Of a stretch of 59,512 nucleotides of DNA, positions 17,109 through 26,148 are shown piece by piece; positions within the stretch are counted from its first letter, which is position 1, and every line of letters starts with the position of its first letter. Under the pieces are notes generated by a model. The model was not told the DNA's origin, did no database searches, and saw only the letters and a program-made list of their open reading frames with translations. Both the position numbers and the translations under genes were made by a program. This DNA is from Janthinobacterium sp. GW456P. GTDB taxonomy: Bacteria > Pseudomonadota > Gammaproteobacteria > Burkholderiales > Burkholderiaceae_D. Where the stretch lies: NCBI RefSeq assembly GCF_002127655.1, contig NZ_NEHB01000038.1, positions 1 through 59,512 of the forward strand. The letters are read 5' to 3'.

Positions 17109-17155
17109 TGTAGTAAAATTTCTTGCAATTGCCTGTTCTACGTAGTAAATTTACA
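17109..17155 (+). promoter_or_regulatory. zwf promoter with two HexR operators
   Basis: Two HexR-like 15-mers lie in tandem: TGTAGTAAAATTTCT (17109-17123) and CGTAGTAAATTTACA (17141-17155), centred 32 bases (about three helix turns) apart. Between and across them is TTGCAA-N17-TAAATT (17123-17128, 17146-17151), a fair sigma-70 promoter whose -10 lies inside the second operator. HexR bound to both sites on the same helix face would repress zwf-hexR, giving autoregulation. The zwf start is 87 bases downstream of the second site. Confidence 0.75.
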
Positions 17156-17241
17156 CCATCGATTATAGTAGCGACAGACTGGCACTTCCGGTCGGCTTCC
17201 TCCCCGCTCCGGCCCTTTTACTTTTGCGACGACACTCACTT

Positions 17242-18714
17242 ATGGCACTTACCGATTTTGACCTGGTCCTGTTTGGCGGCAGCGGCGATTTAGCAATGCG
17301 CAAGTTGTTGCCTGCAATGTATGCGCGCGACGTCGCGAACGATTTGCCGCCGACGGCGCGCATCATCTGCGTGGGCCGCCAGGACAGCGGCCAGGATGCC
17401 TTCCTGAAAATGGTGGAAAGCAACTCGCGCCCCCACATCAAGGCCAGCACCCTGAACGCCGCCACCTGGAGCAAGTTTTGCGCGCGCATCGTGTATGTGT
17501 CGCTCAACGCCAGCGATGCGGCCACATATGCGCCGCTGGTCGAAGCGCTGCGCGGCGACGCCGACCTGACGCGCGTGTACTACCTGGCGACGCCGCCGCA
17601 TTTGTTCGCGCTGATCTGCGACAACCTGGAAGACAACGGCCTGGTCACGCCGAATTCGCGCGTGGTGCTGGAAAAGCCGCTGGGCCGCGACCTGGCCAGC
17701 GCCAAGCAGATCAATGCCGAAGTGGGCAAGGTCTTCCAGGAATCGCAGATCTACCGTATCGACCATTACCTGGGCAAGGAAACCGTGCAGAACTTGCTGG
17801 CCCTGCGCTTCGGCAACATCCTGTTCGAACCGCTGTGGCGCCGCGAATGGATTTCCGACGTGCAGATCACCATCGCCGAAAAGCTGGGCGTGGGCAACCG
17901 CATGGGTTACTACGACACCTCGGGCGCGCTGCGCGACATGCTGCAAAACCACTTGCTGCAACTGCTGTGCATCGTCGCCATGGAACCGCCGACCTCGATC
18001 GCGCCGGACGCCGTGCGCGATGAAAAGCTGCAAGTGCTGCGCTCGCTGAAAAAATTCACGCCGACCACCCTGGCGCAAAACATCGTGCGCGGCCAGTACC
18101 GCGCCGGCCACGTCGACGGCGCCACCGTGCCGAGCTACCGCGACGAGCCGGATGCGCCGGAACATTCGCGCACCGAAACCTTCGTCGCGCTGAAGGCGGA
18201 AATCGATACCTGGCGCTGGGCCGGCGTGCCGTTCTACCTGCGCACGGGCAAGCGCATGGCCGACAGCCTGGCCGAGATCGTCGTGCGCTTCAAGCAAATT
18301 CCGCATTCGATCTTCAACCAGCCGACGTCGAGCTTCCAGCCGAACTGCCTGGTGATCCGCTTGCAGCCGGACGAAGGCTTGCGCATGAACCTGATGGCGA
18401 AAACCCCGGGCGACGGCATGCGCCTGAAACCGGCGGAACTGGAACTCGATTTCCGCGAATCGTTCAAGACCCCGCGCATGGACGCCTACGAGCGTTTGCT
18501 GCTCGACGTCCTGCGCGGCCAGCTGACCCTGTTCATGCGCGGCGACGAACTGGAAGCGGCCTGGGAATGGGTCGAGCCGATTCTCGACAGCTGGGAACAG
18601 AACGACAGCGCGCCGATTCCGTACACGGCCGGCACCTGGGGCCCGGCAGCCGCCAGCGCCCTGATCGGCCGCGATGGCTTGCAGTGGCGTGAAGAAGCGC
18701 TTCCTGAAGACTAG
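17242..18714 (+). CDS. zwf: glucose-6-phosphate 1-dehydrogenase
   Basis: A 490-residue enzyme that oxidises glucose-6-phosphate to 6-phosphogluconolactone with reduction of NAD(P)+. The nucleotide-binding motif GGSGDLAMRKLLP is at 12-24 and the catalytic signature RIDHYLGKE at about 173-181. The ATG at 17242 is preferred over an upstream in-frame TTG (17224). The length is normal. Two HexR operators precede it and the hexR gene follows, so it is the first gene of zwf-hexR-tal. It supplies the Entner-Doudoroff pathway encoded by edd-eda to the left. Confidence 0.96.
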   Translation: MALTDFDLVLFGGSGDLAMRKLLPAMYARDVANDLPPTARIICVGRQDSGQDAFLKMVESNSRPHIKASTLNAATWSKFCARIVYVSLNASDAATYAPLVEALRGDADLTRVYYLATPPHLFALICDNLEDNGLVTPNSRVVLEKPLGRDLASAKQINAEVGKVFQESQIYRIDHYLGKETVQNLLALRFGNILFEPLWRREWISDVQITIAEKLGVGNRMGYYDTSGALRDMLQNHLLQLLCIVAMEPPTSIAPDAVRDEKLQVLRSLKKFTPTTLAQNIVRGQYRAGHVDGATVPSYRDEPDAPEHSRTETFVALKAEIDTWRWAGVPFYLRTGKRMADSLAEIVVRFKQIPHSIFNQPTSSFQPNCLVIRLQPDEGLRMNLMAKTPGDGMRLKPAELELDFRESFKTPRMDAYERLLLDVLRGQLTLFMRGDELEAAWEWVEPILDSWEQNDSAPIPYTAGTWGPAAASALIGRDGLQWREEALPED

Positions 18715-18731
18715 TTTGGAAGCGCAAGGAA

Positions 18732-18751
18732 CCTGGCCTTGCATGGCCAGG
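18732..18751 (+). other. small hairpin between zwf and hexR
   Basis: CCTGGCC and GGCCAGG form a 7-bp stem with a 6-base loop in the 111-base zwf-hexR gap. No T run follows, so it is not a standard terminator. It could be an mRNA stability or processing element. Confidence 0.35.
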
Positions 18752-18825
18752 CCGTTACGCAGGCGCGGAGCGGTGCTCCACGAAACCCCTGCTCCACCCT
18801 TGCCTGAAGATAGAAGACTAATTTA

Positions 18826-19680
18826 ATGCTGCTTGACTCCATCCGCACCCAGCTCGATTCGCTCTCCAAGTCGGAGAAGAAGGTCGCGCTGGCCGTGCTT
18901 GACCAGCCCAACCAGACGGTCAGCCAGAACATCACGGCGCTGGCGAAAAGCGCGCAGGTGTCGGAACCGACGGTGGTGCGCTTTTGCCGCACCCTGGGCT
19001 ATGACGGCTGGCATGAATTCAAGCTGAAACTGGCGCAGGGCCTGGCGCTGGCCATGCCGGGCGCGAACGAGCAGCCGGCGCAGGACGACCTGGCGGCCGA
19101 CCTGGTGAATAAAATCTGCAGCCGCTCGATCAACACCCTGCTCGACCTGCGCAACAACCTGAACCCGGAAGCGATCCAGCGCGCGCTCGACATCCTGTCG
19201 CGCGCCAGCAAGATCGAATTCTATGGCCAGGGCACGTCGGGCATCGTGGCGGCCGACGCGCAGCACAAGTTCTTCCGCTCGGGCGTGCCGACGGTCGCCT
19301 ACAGCGATCCGAACATCCACAGCATCGCGGCGGCCCTGCTGCGCGGCGGCGACTGCCTGGTGGCCATCTCGCAGCGCGGCAACAGCCCCGCCCTGGTGCG
19401 CTCCGTGAAACTGGCGCGCCGCGGCGGCGCCGACGTCGTCGTGCTGGCCCCGTCGGGCACGCCGCTGGCCGACCTGGCCACCGTGCTGATCCCGATCGAC
19501 CTGGTCTTCAACACCGACCCCTACACGCCGATTTCCGCCCGCCTGGCCTACCTGGTGGTGATCGACGTGCTGGCCGTGGGCCTGGCCCTGCAACGGGGAC
19601 CGGAATTCCGCAAGAAGATGCAGAACGCGCAAAAAGCGCTGCAGGAATTCGACATGCAGTTTGATTCGTTTATTGGCTAA
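18826..19680 (+). CDS. hexR: HexR, RpiR-family transcriptional regulator
   Basis: A 284-residue RpiR-family protein. The N-terminal HTH_6 domain (1-77) has the recognition region [24 protein letters not shown]. The C-terminal SIS sugar-phosphate-binding domain (about 105-255) has [19 protein letters not shown] and [15 protein letters not shown]. HexR represses Entner-Doudoroff genes and is released by KDPG in pseudomonads. The gene sits between zwf and tal, and matching operators are found before zwf, edd and pgi in this window, which supports the assignment over other RpiR paralogues. The ATG has no strong Shine-Dalgarno; coupling through the zwf transcript is likely. Confidence 0.93.
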   Translation: MLLDSIRTQLDSLSKSEKKVALAVLDQPNQTVSQNITALAKSAQVSEPTVVRFCRTLGYDGWHEFKLKLAQGLALAMPGANEQPAQDDLAADLVNKICSRSINTLLDLRNNLNPEAIQRALDILSRASKIEFYGQGTSGIVAADAQHKFFRSGVPTVAYSDPNIHSIAAALLRGGDCLVAISQRGNSPALVRSVKLARRGGADVVVLAPSGTPLADLATVLIPIDLVFNTDPYTPISARLAYLVVIDVLAVGLALQRGPEFRKKMQNAQKALQEFDMQFDSFIG

Positions 19681-19693
19681 AAAGCGGCAATCA

Positions 19694-19720
19694 GGGGTCA
19701 GAGCCGCCGGGTCTGACCCC
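19694..19720. repeat. GGGGTCAGA/TCTGACCCC palindrome between hexR and tal
   Basis: Perfect 9-bp arms GGGGTCAGA (19694-19702) and TCTGACCCC (19712-19720) around a 9-base GC-rich loop. A related hairpin lies at 47572-47599, and single arms occur at 31620-31628 and 31682-31690, so this is a dispersed palindromic repeat and not a gene-specific terminator. Confidence 0.7.
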
Positions 19721-19810
19721 GGCACTTTAGCCCTTCGGTTAAAAGCGCCGCCACCGTCCCGCATTCGGTACAATACCCTGGCAAGCCCATTCACTCTTTC
19801 CTGTGCAGCC

Positions 19811-20746
19811 ATGAACCAACTCGAACAACTGAAGCAATTTACTACCGTGGTGGCCGACACCGGCGACTTCCAATCGATCCAGGCCTACACGCCGCGCGAT
19901 GCGACGACGAATCCGTCGCTGATCCTGAAGGCCGTGCAGAAGGATGAATACAAGCCGCTGCTGGAAAAGGCCGTGCGCGACCATCCGAACGCCTCGACCA
20001 CCGAAATCATCGACCGCCTGCTGATCGCCTTTGGCGTGGAAATCCTGCAAACCATCCCCGGCCGCGTCTCGACCGAGGTCGATGCGCGCCTGTCGTTCGA
20101 CACGCAGGGCACGGTGGCCAAGGGCCGCGACCTGATCGCCCTGTATTCGAACGCGGGCATTCCACGCGAGCGCGTGCTGATCAAGATCGCCTCCACCTGG
20201 GAAGGCATCCGCGCCGCCGCCATCCTGGAAAAGGAAGGCATCCGTTGCAACATGACCCTGCTGTTCTCGCTGGCCCAGGCGATTGCCTGCGCCGAAGCGG
20301 GCGCCCAGCTCATTTCCCCGTTCGTCGGCCGCATCTACGACTGGTACAAGAAATCGACGGGCATCGACTACATGGGCGCGGAAGACCCGGGCGTGCAATC
20401 GGTGCGCCGCATCTACAATTACTACCGCAAGTTCGGCTACAAGACCGAGGTGATGGGCGCGAGCTTCCGCAACACGTCGCAAATCCTCGAACTGGCCGGC
20501 TGCGACCTGCTCACCATCAGCCCCGACCTGCTGCAAAAGCTGGCCGACAGCGATGCGCCGGTGGAACGCAAGCTGAGCGCCGAAGCGGCGCCATCGACCA
20601 ATATCGTGCAAATGTCGCTGAACGAAGAAGCTTTCCGTTTCATGATGAATGAAGACGCGATGGCGACGGAAAAACTGGCCGAAGGCATCCGCGCCTTCTG
20701 CGTCGATTCCGGCAAGCTGAAACAGATGATCGCGGCCTTGCGTTAA
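19811..20746 (+). CDS. tal: transaldolase
   Basis: A 311-residue class I transaldolase of the non-oxidative pentose phosphate pathway. It has [12 protein letters not shown] near the N-terminus, the active-site Lys125 in [11 protein letters not shown], and [14 protein letters not shown]. It moves a dihydroxyacetone unit between sugar phosphates. The ATG at 19811 follows GCAGCC, a weak ribosome site. It is 130 bases after hexR and separated from it by a palindromic repeat, so it may have partly independent expression. A strong terminator follows. Confidence 0.95.
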   Translation: MNQLEQLKQFTTVVADTGDFQSIQAYTPRDATTNPSLILKAVQKDEYKPLLEKAVRDHPNASTTEIIDRLLIAFGVEILQTIPGRVSTEVDARLSFDTQGTVAKGRDLIALYSNAGIPRERVLIKIASTWEGIRAAAILEKEGIRCNMTLLFSLAQAIACAEAGAQLISPFVGRIYDWYKKSTGIDYMGAEDPGVQSVRRIYNYYRKFGYKTEVMGASFRNTSQILELAGCDLLTISPDLLQKLADSDAPVERKLSAEAAPSTNIVQMSLNEEAFRFMMNEDAMATEKLAEGIRAFCVDSGKLKQMIAALR

Positions 20747-20763
20747 GCAGCGTCACGACGACG

Positions 20764-20805
20764 AAAAAAAAGCGGCGCCGTGCATTGCACGGACGCCGCT
20801 TTTTT
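20764..20805. terminator. bidirectional terminator between tal and a lipoprotein gene
   Basis: An A-run, GCGGCG and CCGTGCA arm pairs with TGCACGG, CGCCGC and a T-run. The stem is 13 GC-rich base pairs plus A/T flanks with one bulged base. It lies between two convergent genes and can serve both. Confidence 0.88.
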
Positions 20806-20818
20806 CATGCGCGCGCGA

Positions 20819-21670
20819 TCAGGAGCAGCGGAAGGTGGCCACGCCCTGGTAATTGGCGCCATTCGCCAGCTGCGCCTTGTAGGCGGCGACCAGCAGGTAG
20901 CGGCCAGCGCCGCCGTCGCCCAGCATCAGCTGCGCGCCCGTGCCGTTCGACAGGTAGCCGCCGGTGATGCTGCTCGACGCCGCCGACGCCATGGTCGTCG
21001 AGGCACTCACCTTGCCCGTGCTGCCGCCGGCGCTGGCGTCGATGGCCAGCACGACCTTGGCGCCGGAGGCATCGAAGGACATGCTGGCAATGCCGCTGGC
21101 CGTGCCGAAGTTGGCGGTCGACGAGACGCTGCTGCCGCCCGTATAGCTAGGCGCCGTGAACGTGCCCGCATCGCAGGTGAACGTACCGGTCGCTGGCAGC
21201 GCGGCGAGCACGTTATAGGCGACGTAATGCCCACTGGCATTGTTACCGCTCAACGTAGTGGCGCCCGTACTATTGCTGAACGCGCCCTTGAACCAGCGTC
21301 CCTGCGCAAAGGCCGCGTCGCCGCTGATTTCGCGCGTCACGGCCGGGTTGCCCGTCAGGACGATGCCGCCGATCGTGCTCAAGGCGCCGGAGGCATCCTG
21401 TACCAGCGGGCTGGCCTTGCCACTGCTCTGCAACCCGATCGACGTAAAGATGTAGCGGCTGTTGTCGCCATTGGCGAAACGGGCGCTGACGGCACCCGTG
21501 TTTTCGCCGGTGGCCGTTGGCACGACGGGAACGACGGGCGCCACCGGATCGGCAGGCTTGGCCGTATTCACGACAACCGCCGTGTCGGATGGGGAAGACG
21601 AACCGCCGCCACCGCAAGCGGCGAGCGCAGCGGCGATCAGGGTCAGCACAAAAGCGTGATTCAGTTGCAT
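20819..21670 (-). CDS. lipoprotein with Gly/Ser linker, function unknown
   Basis: A 283-residue protein. The signal peptide MQLNHAFVLTLIAAALAAC ends in a lipobox (LAAC), followed by GGGGSSSPSDT, a flexible tether common on betaproteobacterial surface lipoproteins. The mature part is Ser/Gly/Ala/Thr-rich with beta-type repeats and a late Cys pair (FTCDAGTF; FRCS). I recognise no catalytic motif. The start at 21670 is chosen because it begins the signal peptide; the frame continues 19 codons upstream without a signal-like sequence. It probably sits in the outer membrane. Confidence 0.75.
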   Translation of the reverse strand: MQLNHAFVLTLIAAALAACGGGGSSSPSDTAVVVNTAKPADPVAPVVPVVPTATGENTGAVSARFANGDNSRYIFTSIGLQSSGKASPLVQDASGALSTIGGIVLTGNPAVTREISGDAAFAQGRWFKGAFSNSTGATTLSGNNASGHYVAYNVLAALPATGTFTCDAGTFTAPSYTGGSSVSSTANFGTASGIASMSFDASGAKVVLAIDASAGGSTGKVSASTTMASAASSSITGGYLSNGTGAQLMLGDGGAGRYLLVAAYKAQLANGANYQGVATFRCS

Positions 21671-21873
21671 ACGATTCCAATAAAAAAGCAAGACATAAGG
21701 AATCCTTGGCACATGCCAAAAATTCAACGTCCAATATTATGCAACATTTCTCAATAGGATGATTGCCTTAAAGAAATTTACTAATACTAACAATGTGACT
21801 ATACCAAGCGCGTCTGTGCCGTGGCGCCGCGCTGACGGTAAAATACCCGGCTACAGGCCGCCAGCGACTACTC

Positions 21874-22947
21874 ATGCAATCACCGATCACCATCCGCCTG
21901 GGCCGCCGCGCCCGGGCGCGCATCGCCGAAAACGGGGTGCGCGCCAGCGACATCGCCATCGTCCCCGCCGCCGCGGGCGGGCCGAAAGGCTTGATCCTGC
22001 ACCAGCTCGATTGCTGGCTGTTCGGCGACTTCCTGCCGCAGGCGCCGCGCCAGCGCCAGTTCGTCGGCGCCTCGATCGGCGCCTGGCGCATGGCCGCCGC
22101 CGTGTTCCCCGACCCTGTCGCGGCGCAGCGGCGCCTGGTGCGCGAATATGTGGACCAGCGCTATCCCGACAAACCCGCTGCGGCGCATGTGAGCCGCACG
22201 TGCCGCGCCCTGCTCGACGCCGTCCTCGATGGCCAGGATGCGCAACTGCTGCGGCACGAGCGCCATAGCCTGTCGGTGCTGGCCGTGCGCGGCATCGGCG
22301 CGCTGGCGCAGCCTGGCAAATGGCGCGACCGGCGCGGCTTCCTGCTGGCCGCCGCCGGCAACGCCGTGGCGCGCGCGCGGCTGGCCGCCTCGCTGGAACG
22401 CACCGTATTCCATGCCGGACCGGACGGCGCCAGCTGGCTGCGCTCGCGCTTCGACGCCTTTCATTCGCATTTCGTGCCGCTGGCGCAGAACAACCTGCGC
22501 GACGCGCTGCTGGCTTCCGGCTCCATCCCGCTGGTGCTCGACGCGGTCACGGACATCGCCGGCGCGCCGCCCGGGCGCTACTGGGACGGCGGCCTGGTCG
22601 ACTACCATCTGCACCTGCCCTACCAGCGTGAACCGGATCTGGTGCTGTACCCGCATTTTGCCGACCATATCGTGCCGGGCTGGCTGGACAAGACCATGCC
22701 CTGGCGCCGCGCGCGCCGCGGCGATAGCGCACTCGACAACATGATCCTCGTCTCGCCCTCGCCCGCCTTCGTGGCCAGCCTGCCCAACGGCAAATTGCCG
22801 GACCGGCGCGACTTCCCCCACTATGGCCAGGACCACGCGGCGCGCATGCGCGACTGGCGCCGCGCCATCGCTGAAAGCGAGCGCATGGCGGCCGCCTTCG
22901 CCCGCTGGGCCGAGCAGCCGGACTTGCGCCAGGCGGGCGACCTGTAG
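21874..22947 (+). CDS. patatin-like phospholipase/acyl hydrolase
   Basis: A 357-residue protein with the patatin catalytic parts: an oxyanion-type glycine segment AAAGGPKGL (32-40), the nucleophile elbow GASIG with Ser67, and the second dyad residue Asp238 in YWDGGLVDYH. Patatin-like enzymes hydrolyse acyl esters of phospholipids or lipids by a Ser-Asp dyad. There is no signal peptide, so it is cytoplasmic or exported by an unusual route. The gene stands alone between a lipoprotein and an MCP gene. The exact substrate is not predictable. Confidence 0.85.
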   Translation: MQSPITIRLGRRARARIAENGVRASDIAIVPAAAGGPKGLILHQLDCWLFGDFLPQAPRQRQFVGASIGAWRMAAAVFPDPVAAQRRLVREYVDQRYPDKPAAAHVSRTCRALLDAVLDGQDAQLLRHERHSLSVLAVRGIGALAQPGKWRDRRGFLLAAAGNAVARARLAASLERTVFHAGPDGASWLRSRFDAFHSHFVPLAQNNLRDALLASGSIPLVLDAVTDIAGAPPGRYWDGGLVDYHLHLPYQREPDLVLYPHFADHIVPGWLDKTMPWRRARRGDSALDNMILVSPSPAFVASLPNGKLPDRRDFPHYGQDHAARMRDWRRAIAESERMAAAFARWAEQPDLRQAGDL

Positions 22948-23069
22948 CACGGGCGTGGCTGCAACAGGCGCAAAGACCAGCGCGCTTTTCCCTCGCCTCT
23001 TGGTCACTTATCAGTGCATACTATGTCGCACAGGTAATTTAAATCCCCTCTGCGACAGGAGTTCCAACC

Positions 23070-24806
23070 ATGCACGCCCTCTCCCACCTTCGTATCGGCA
23101 CGCGCCTGGCTGCAGGCTTCGCGCTGGTGCTGCTGCTGTCCGTGATCTCCACCTCGTACGCGCTGTACAGCGCCAGCGTGAATGCCGAAGCGACGCGGCA
23201 AATGATGGAAAAGCCGCTGGCCAAGGAACGCCTCGTATCGGACTGGTACGTGCTGATTTACTCGGCCATCGCGCGCACTTCGATGATCGCCAGGAGCACG
23301 GATGAAACCCTGTCAAACGTGTTTGCCGACACCATCGCCGACAGCACCAAGCAGGGCGGCGAGCTGCTGAAGCAAATCGAAACCCTGCTCGTCAGCGACG
23401 AAGAAAAGGCCATTTTCAAGGCGTCCATTGCCGAGCGCGTCAAGTACCAGGATGCCAAGACCCTGGTGATGAATGCGCGCAAGGGCGGCAATGCGGCGCA
23501 GGCGGAGAGCGCCTACCGCGACAGCTTCGCGCCGGCCGCCGCCAAGTATCAGAACAACGTCAAGGCCCTGCTGTCGCAGCAGCGCCAGGCCATCGACACG
23601 ACGGCGCACGCCATCGAAGCGGCCAACGCCCGCAGCTTCACCCTGCTGCTGACCTTGTGCGCGCTGGTGGTGGCGCTGGGCAGCGTCTGCGCCTGGCTGA
23701 TCACGCGTTCGATCACGCAGCCCTTGAAGGCGGCAGTGAAGGTGGCCGAGACGGTGGCCGACGGCGACTTGCGCACGCATTTCGGCAAGGCGGCCAGCGA
23801 TGAAATCGGCGACCTGATGCGCGCGCTGCACGGCATGAACGAGGCGCTGCGCAAGGTAGTGTCGGAAGTGCAGACGGGCACCAACGCGATCGCCACGGCC
23901 TCGGGCGAAATCGCCGCCGGCAACCAGGACTTGTCGGCCCGCACGGAGCAGCAGGCCAGTTCGCTGGAAGAGACGGCGTCGTCGATGGAAGAGCTGACCA
24001 GCACCGTCAAGCAGAATGCGGACAACGCGCGCCAGGCCAACCAGATGGCGGTGGCGGCATCCGGCGTGGCCGAACGGGGCGGCAGCATCGTCAGCCAGGT
24101 GGTCGACACCATGGGCGCCATCGATACGGCCTCGACGAAAATCGTCGACATCATCGGCGTCATCGACGGCATCGCCTTCCAGACGAATATCCTGGCACTG
24201 AACGCGGCCGTCGAAGCGGCGCGCGCCGGCGAGCAGGGGCGCGGCTTTGCCGTCGTTGCCACGGAAGTGCGCAGCCTGGCGCAGCGCTCGGCCGCGGCGG
24301 CGCGCGAAATCAAGACCCTGATCGGCGACTCGGTGGAACAGGTCAACAACGGCACGCGGCTGGTGCAGCAGGCCGGCAGCACCATGGGCGAAGTGGTCGA
24401 CAGCGTGCGCAGGGTCACCGACATCATGGCCGAGATCACTGCCGCCAGCGCCGAGCAAAGTCTGGGGATCGACCAGGTCAACCAGGCCATCGCGCAGATG
24501 GACCAGGTAACGCAGCAAAATGCGGCGCTGGTGGAAGAGGCGGCGGCGGCGGCCGAAAGCATGCAGGACCAGGCGGCGCGCCTGGCGCAGGTGGCGGCCG
24601 GCTTCCAGCTCGACCACGTGGCCACGGCGGCGCCGGTGCGCCCTGCGGCGCGGCCGGCCAAGGCCGCTATTGCCACCACGCAAAAACTCGCGCCACGCCC
24701 GGCCCAGGCCAGGCCCGGCGAACCGGCAGCCCCCAAGGCGGCCAGTGCCGCGGCGCGCAAAACGCCATCGCACATCGCCGGCGAGCAGGACTGGGAGGAG
24801 TTTTAA
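23070..24806 (+). CDS. methyl-accepting chemotaxis protein
   Basis: A 578-residue transmembrane receptor: helix 1 at about 9-31, a periplasmic four-helix-bundle ligand domain (about 32-188), helix 2 at about 190-212, HAMP (about 213-265), and a cytoplasmic signalling coiled coil with the hairpin tip IDGIAFQTNILALNAAVEAA. An Ala/Pro-rich tail (about 515-572) ends in DWEEF, which resembles the C-terminal pentapeptide that tethers CheR/CheB. It has a CAGGAG ribosome site. No kinase genes are adjacent. The ligand is unknown; the domain is of the 4HB type seen in Tar/Tsr-like receptors. Confidence 0.95.
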   Translation: MHALSHLRIGTRLAAGFALVLLLSVISTSYALYSASVNAEATRQMMEKPLAKERLVSDWYVLIYSAIARTSMIARSTDETLSNVFADTIADSTKQGGELLKQIETLLVSDEEKAIFKASIAERVKYQDAKTLVMNARKGGNAAQAESAYRDSFAPAAAKYQNNVKALLSQQRQAIDTTAHAIEAANARSFTLLLTLCALVVALGSVCAWLITRSITQPLKAAVKVAETVADGDLRTHFGKAASDEIGDLMRALHGMNEALRKVVSEVQTGTNAIATASGEIAAGNQDLSARTEQQASSLEETASSMEELTSTVKQNADNARQANQMAVAASGVAERGGSIVSQVVDTMGAIDTASTKIVDIIGVIDGIAFQTNILALNAAVEAARAGEQGRGFAVVATEVRSLAQRSAAAAREIKTLIGDSVEQVNNGTRLVQQAGSTMGEVVDSVRRVTDIMAEITAASAEQSLGIDQVNQAIAQMDQVTQQNAALVEEAAAAAESMQDQAARLAQVAAGFQLDHVATAAPVRPAARPAKAAIATTQKLAPRPAQARPGEPAAPKAASAAARKTPSHIAGEQDWEEF

Positions 24807-24972
24807 GCCCGCGGTTTTAAGTCCGGCGTTAAACCCGCTTTGAAGCACCGTGCAGGCGGCGGCAAGGCGTTTGAAACCATTTGACAGCGGCGCCAGGCAC
24901 GCCGATACTGGCTTCAGGTGGGACTGGCGCGCCACCGCGACATGAGACAGCCGGCGCCTCCAGGGAAAGACC

Positions 24973-26148
24973 ATGCGCCCCTATCTTATTTTCGCCTCTT
25001 GCTTCCAGCGCCTGGGAGCCGCCCTGCTCTGCGGCGCTTTGGCGGCCTGCAGCGTAGCACCGCCCGCCAGCCTGCCCCCCATCTTCAACGACAGCGATTT
25101 CGCGCCGGCCGCCGCCATCGACGCCAGCCAGGTCTTTGCCATCGACGAGACCATGCGCCAGTATGTGCGCACGCAAGTGCGGCGCGAAGCGCGCAACAAG
25201 AATGACCGCGCGGCCCTGTATGACGCCCTGTACGACAAGAGCAGGCTGAAACTCGAGTACGATGCGGCCATGACCCGCAATGCGCGCGAAACGTTCGCCG
25301 CGCGTCAGGGCAACTGCCTGTCGCTGGTGATCATGACGGCGGCGCTGGCACATGAAATGGGCTTGCAGGTGCGCTACCAGGAGGTGCTCGGTGAAGAAAG
25401 CTGGAGCCGCAGCGGCGACATGTATTTTGTCGCCGGCCACGTCAACCTGGTACTGGGCCAGCGGCTGGACGACAAATCCGGCAAGTACGATGCCAAGGGC
25501 ATGATGGTGATCGATTTCCTGCCGTCCGCGGAGATGGGCGGCTACCGCACGCGAGAACTCGACGAAGCGACCGTGCTCGCCATGTACATGAACAACCGCG
25601 CCGCCGAAACCATGAGCGAGGGCCAGCTGAACCAGGCGTACTGGTGGGCCCGGGCAGCGCTGCTGCAAGACCCCTCGTTCAGCGGCGCCTACAACACCCT
25701 GGGCGTGATCCAGTTCCGCCATGGCGACCTGGCGCAAGCGCGGCGTACTTTCACCCATGCGCTGACGCGCGCGCCGGACAACACGGTGCTGCTGTCGAAC
25801 CTGGCGCAGGTGCTGGAAGCGTCGGGCCTGCCCGATGAAGCGCTGCCGCTGCGCCGGCGCCTGCTGGCGCTGCAGCCGCAGCCGCCTTTCCACTACTTCA
25901 ACCTGGGCAAGGCCGCCATGCAGCAAAACGATTACGTGCGGGCGATACAGCTGTTTTCACGTGAAATCGCGCGCGACCCGTACTACCACGAATTTCACTT
26001 CTGGCTGGCGCAAGCCTATGCGCGCCTGGGCCAGATGGAGCAGGCCGGCAAGCAGCTGGAACTGGCGATGGACAACAGCACCACGCGCAGCGACCATACT
26101 CTGTATGCGGCCAAGCTGCAGCGCCTGCGCGCCGTCACCACGCATTAA
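24973..26148 (+). CDS. TPR lipoprotein with transglutaminase-like Cys-His-Asp triad
   Basis: A 391-residue lipoprotein: signal peptide and lipobox LAAC (Cys26). Residues about 95-185 look like a transglutaminase-like/papain-fold domain: Cys115 in RQGNCLSLVIMTAALA, His156 in AGHVNLVLG and Asp181 in MVIDFLP occur in the right order and spacing. TPR repeats follow from about 215 to 370 (AYWWARAALLQDPSFSGAYN; NLGKAAMQQNDYVRAIQLF). So it may be a periplasm-facing thiol hydrolase or a non-catalytic scaffold bound to the outer membrane. Its stop overlaps the hemW stop by two bases in TTAA. Confidence 0.82.
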   Translation: MRPYLIFASCFQRLGAALLCGALAACSVAPPASLPPIFNDSDFAPAAAIDASQVFAIDETMRQYVRTQVRREARNKNDRAALYDALYDKSRLKLEYDAAMTRNARETFAARQGNCLSLVIMTAALAHEMGLQVRYQEVLGEESWSRSGDMYFVAGHVNLVLGQRLDDKSGKYDAKGMMVIDFLPSAEMGGYRTRELDEATVLAMYMNNRAAETMSEGQLNQAYWWARAALLQDPSFSGAYNTLGVIQFRHGDLAQARRTFTHALTRAPDNTVLLSNLAQVLEASGLPDEALPLRRRLLALQPQPPFHYFNLGKAAMQQNDYVRAIQLFSREIARDPYYHEFHFWLAQAYARLGQMEQAGKQLELAMDNSTTRSDHTLYAAKLQRLRAVTTH

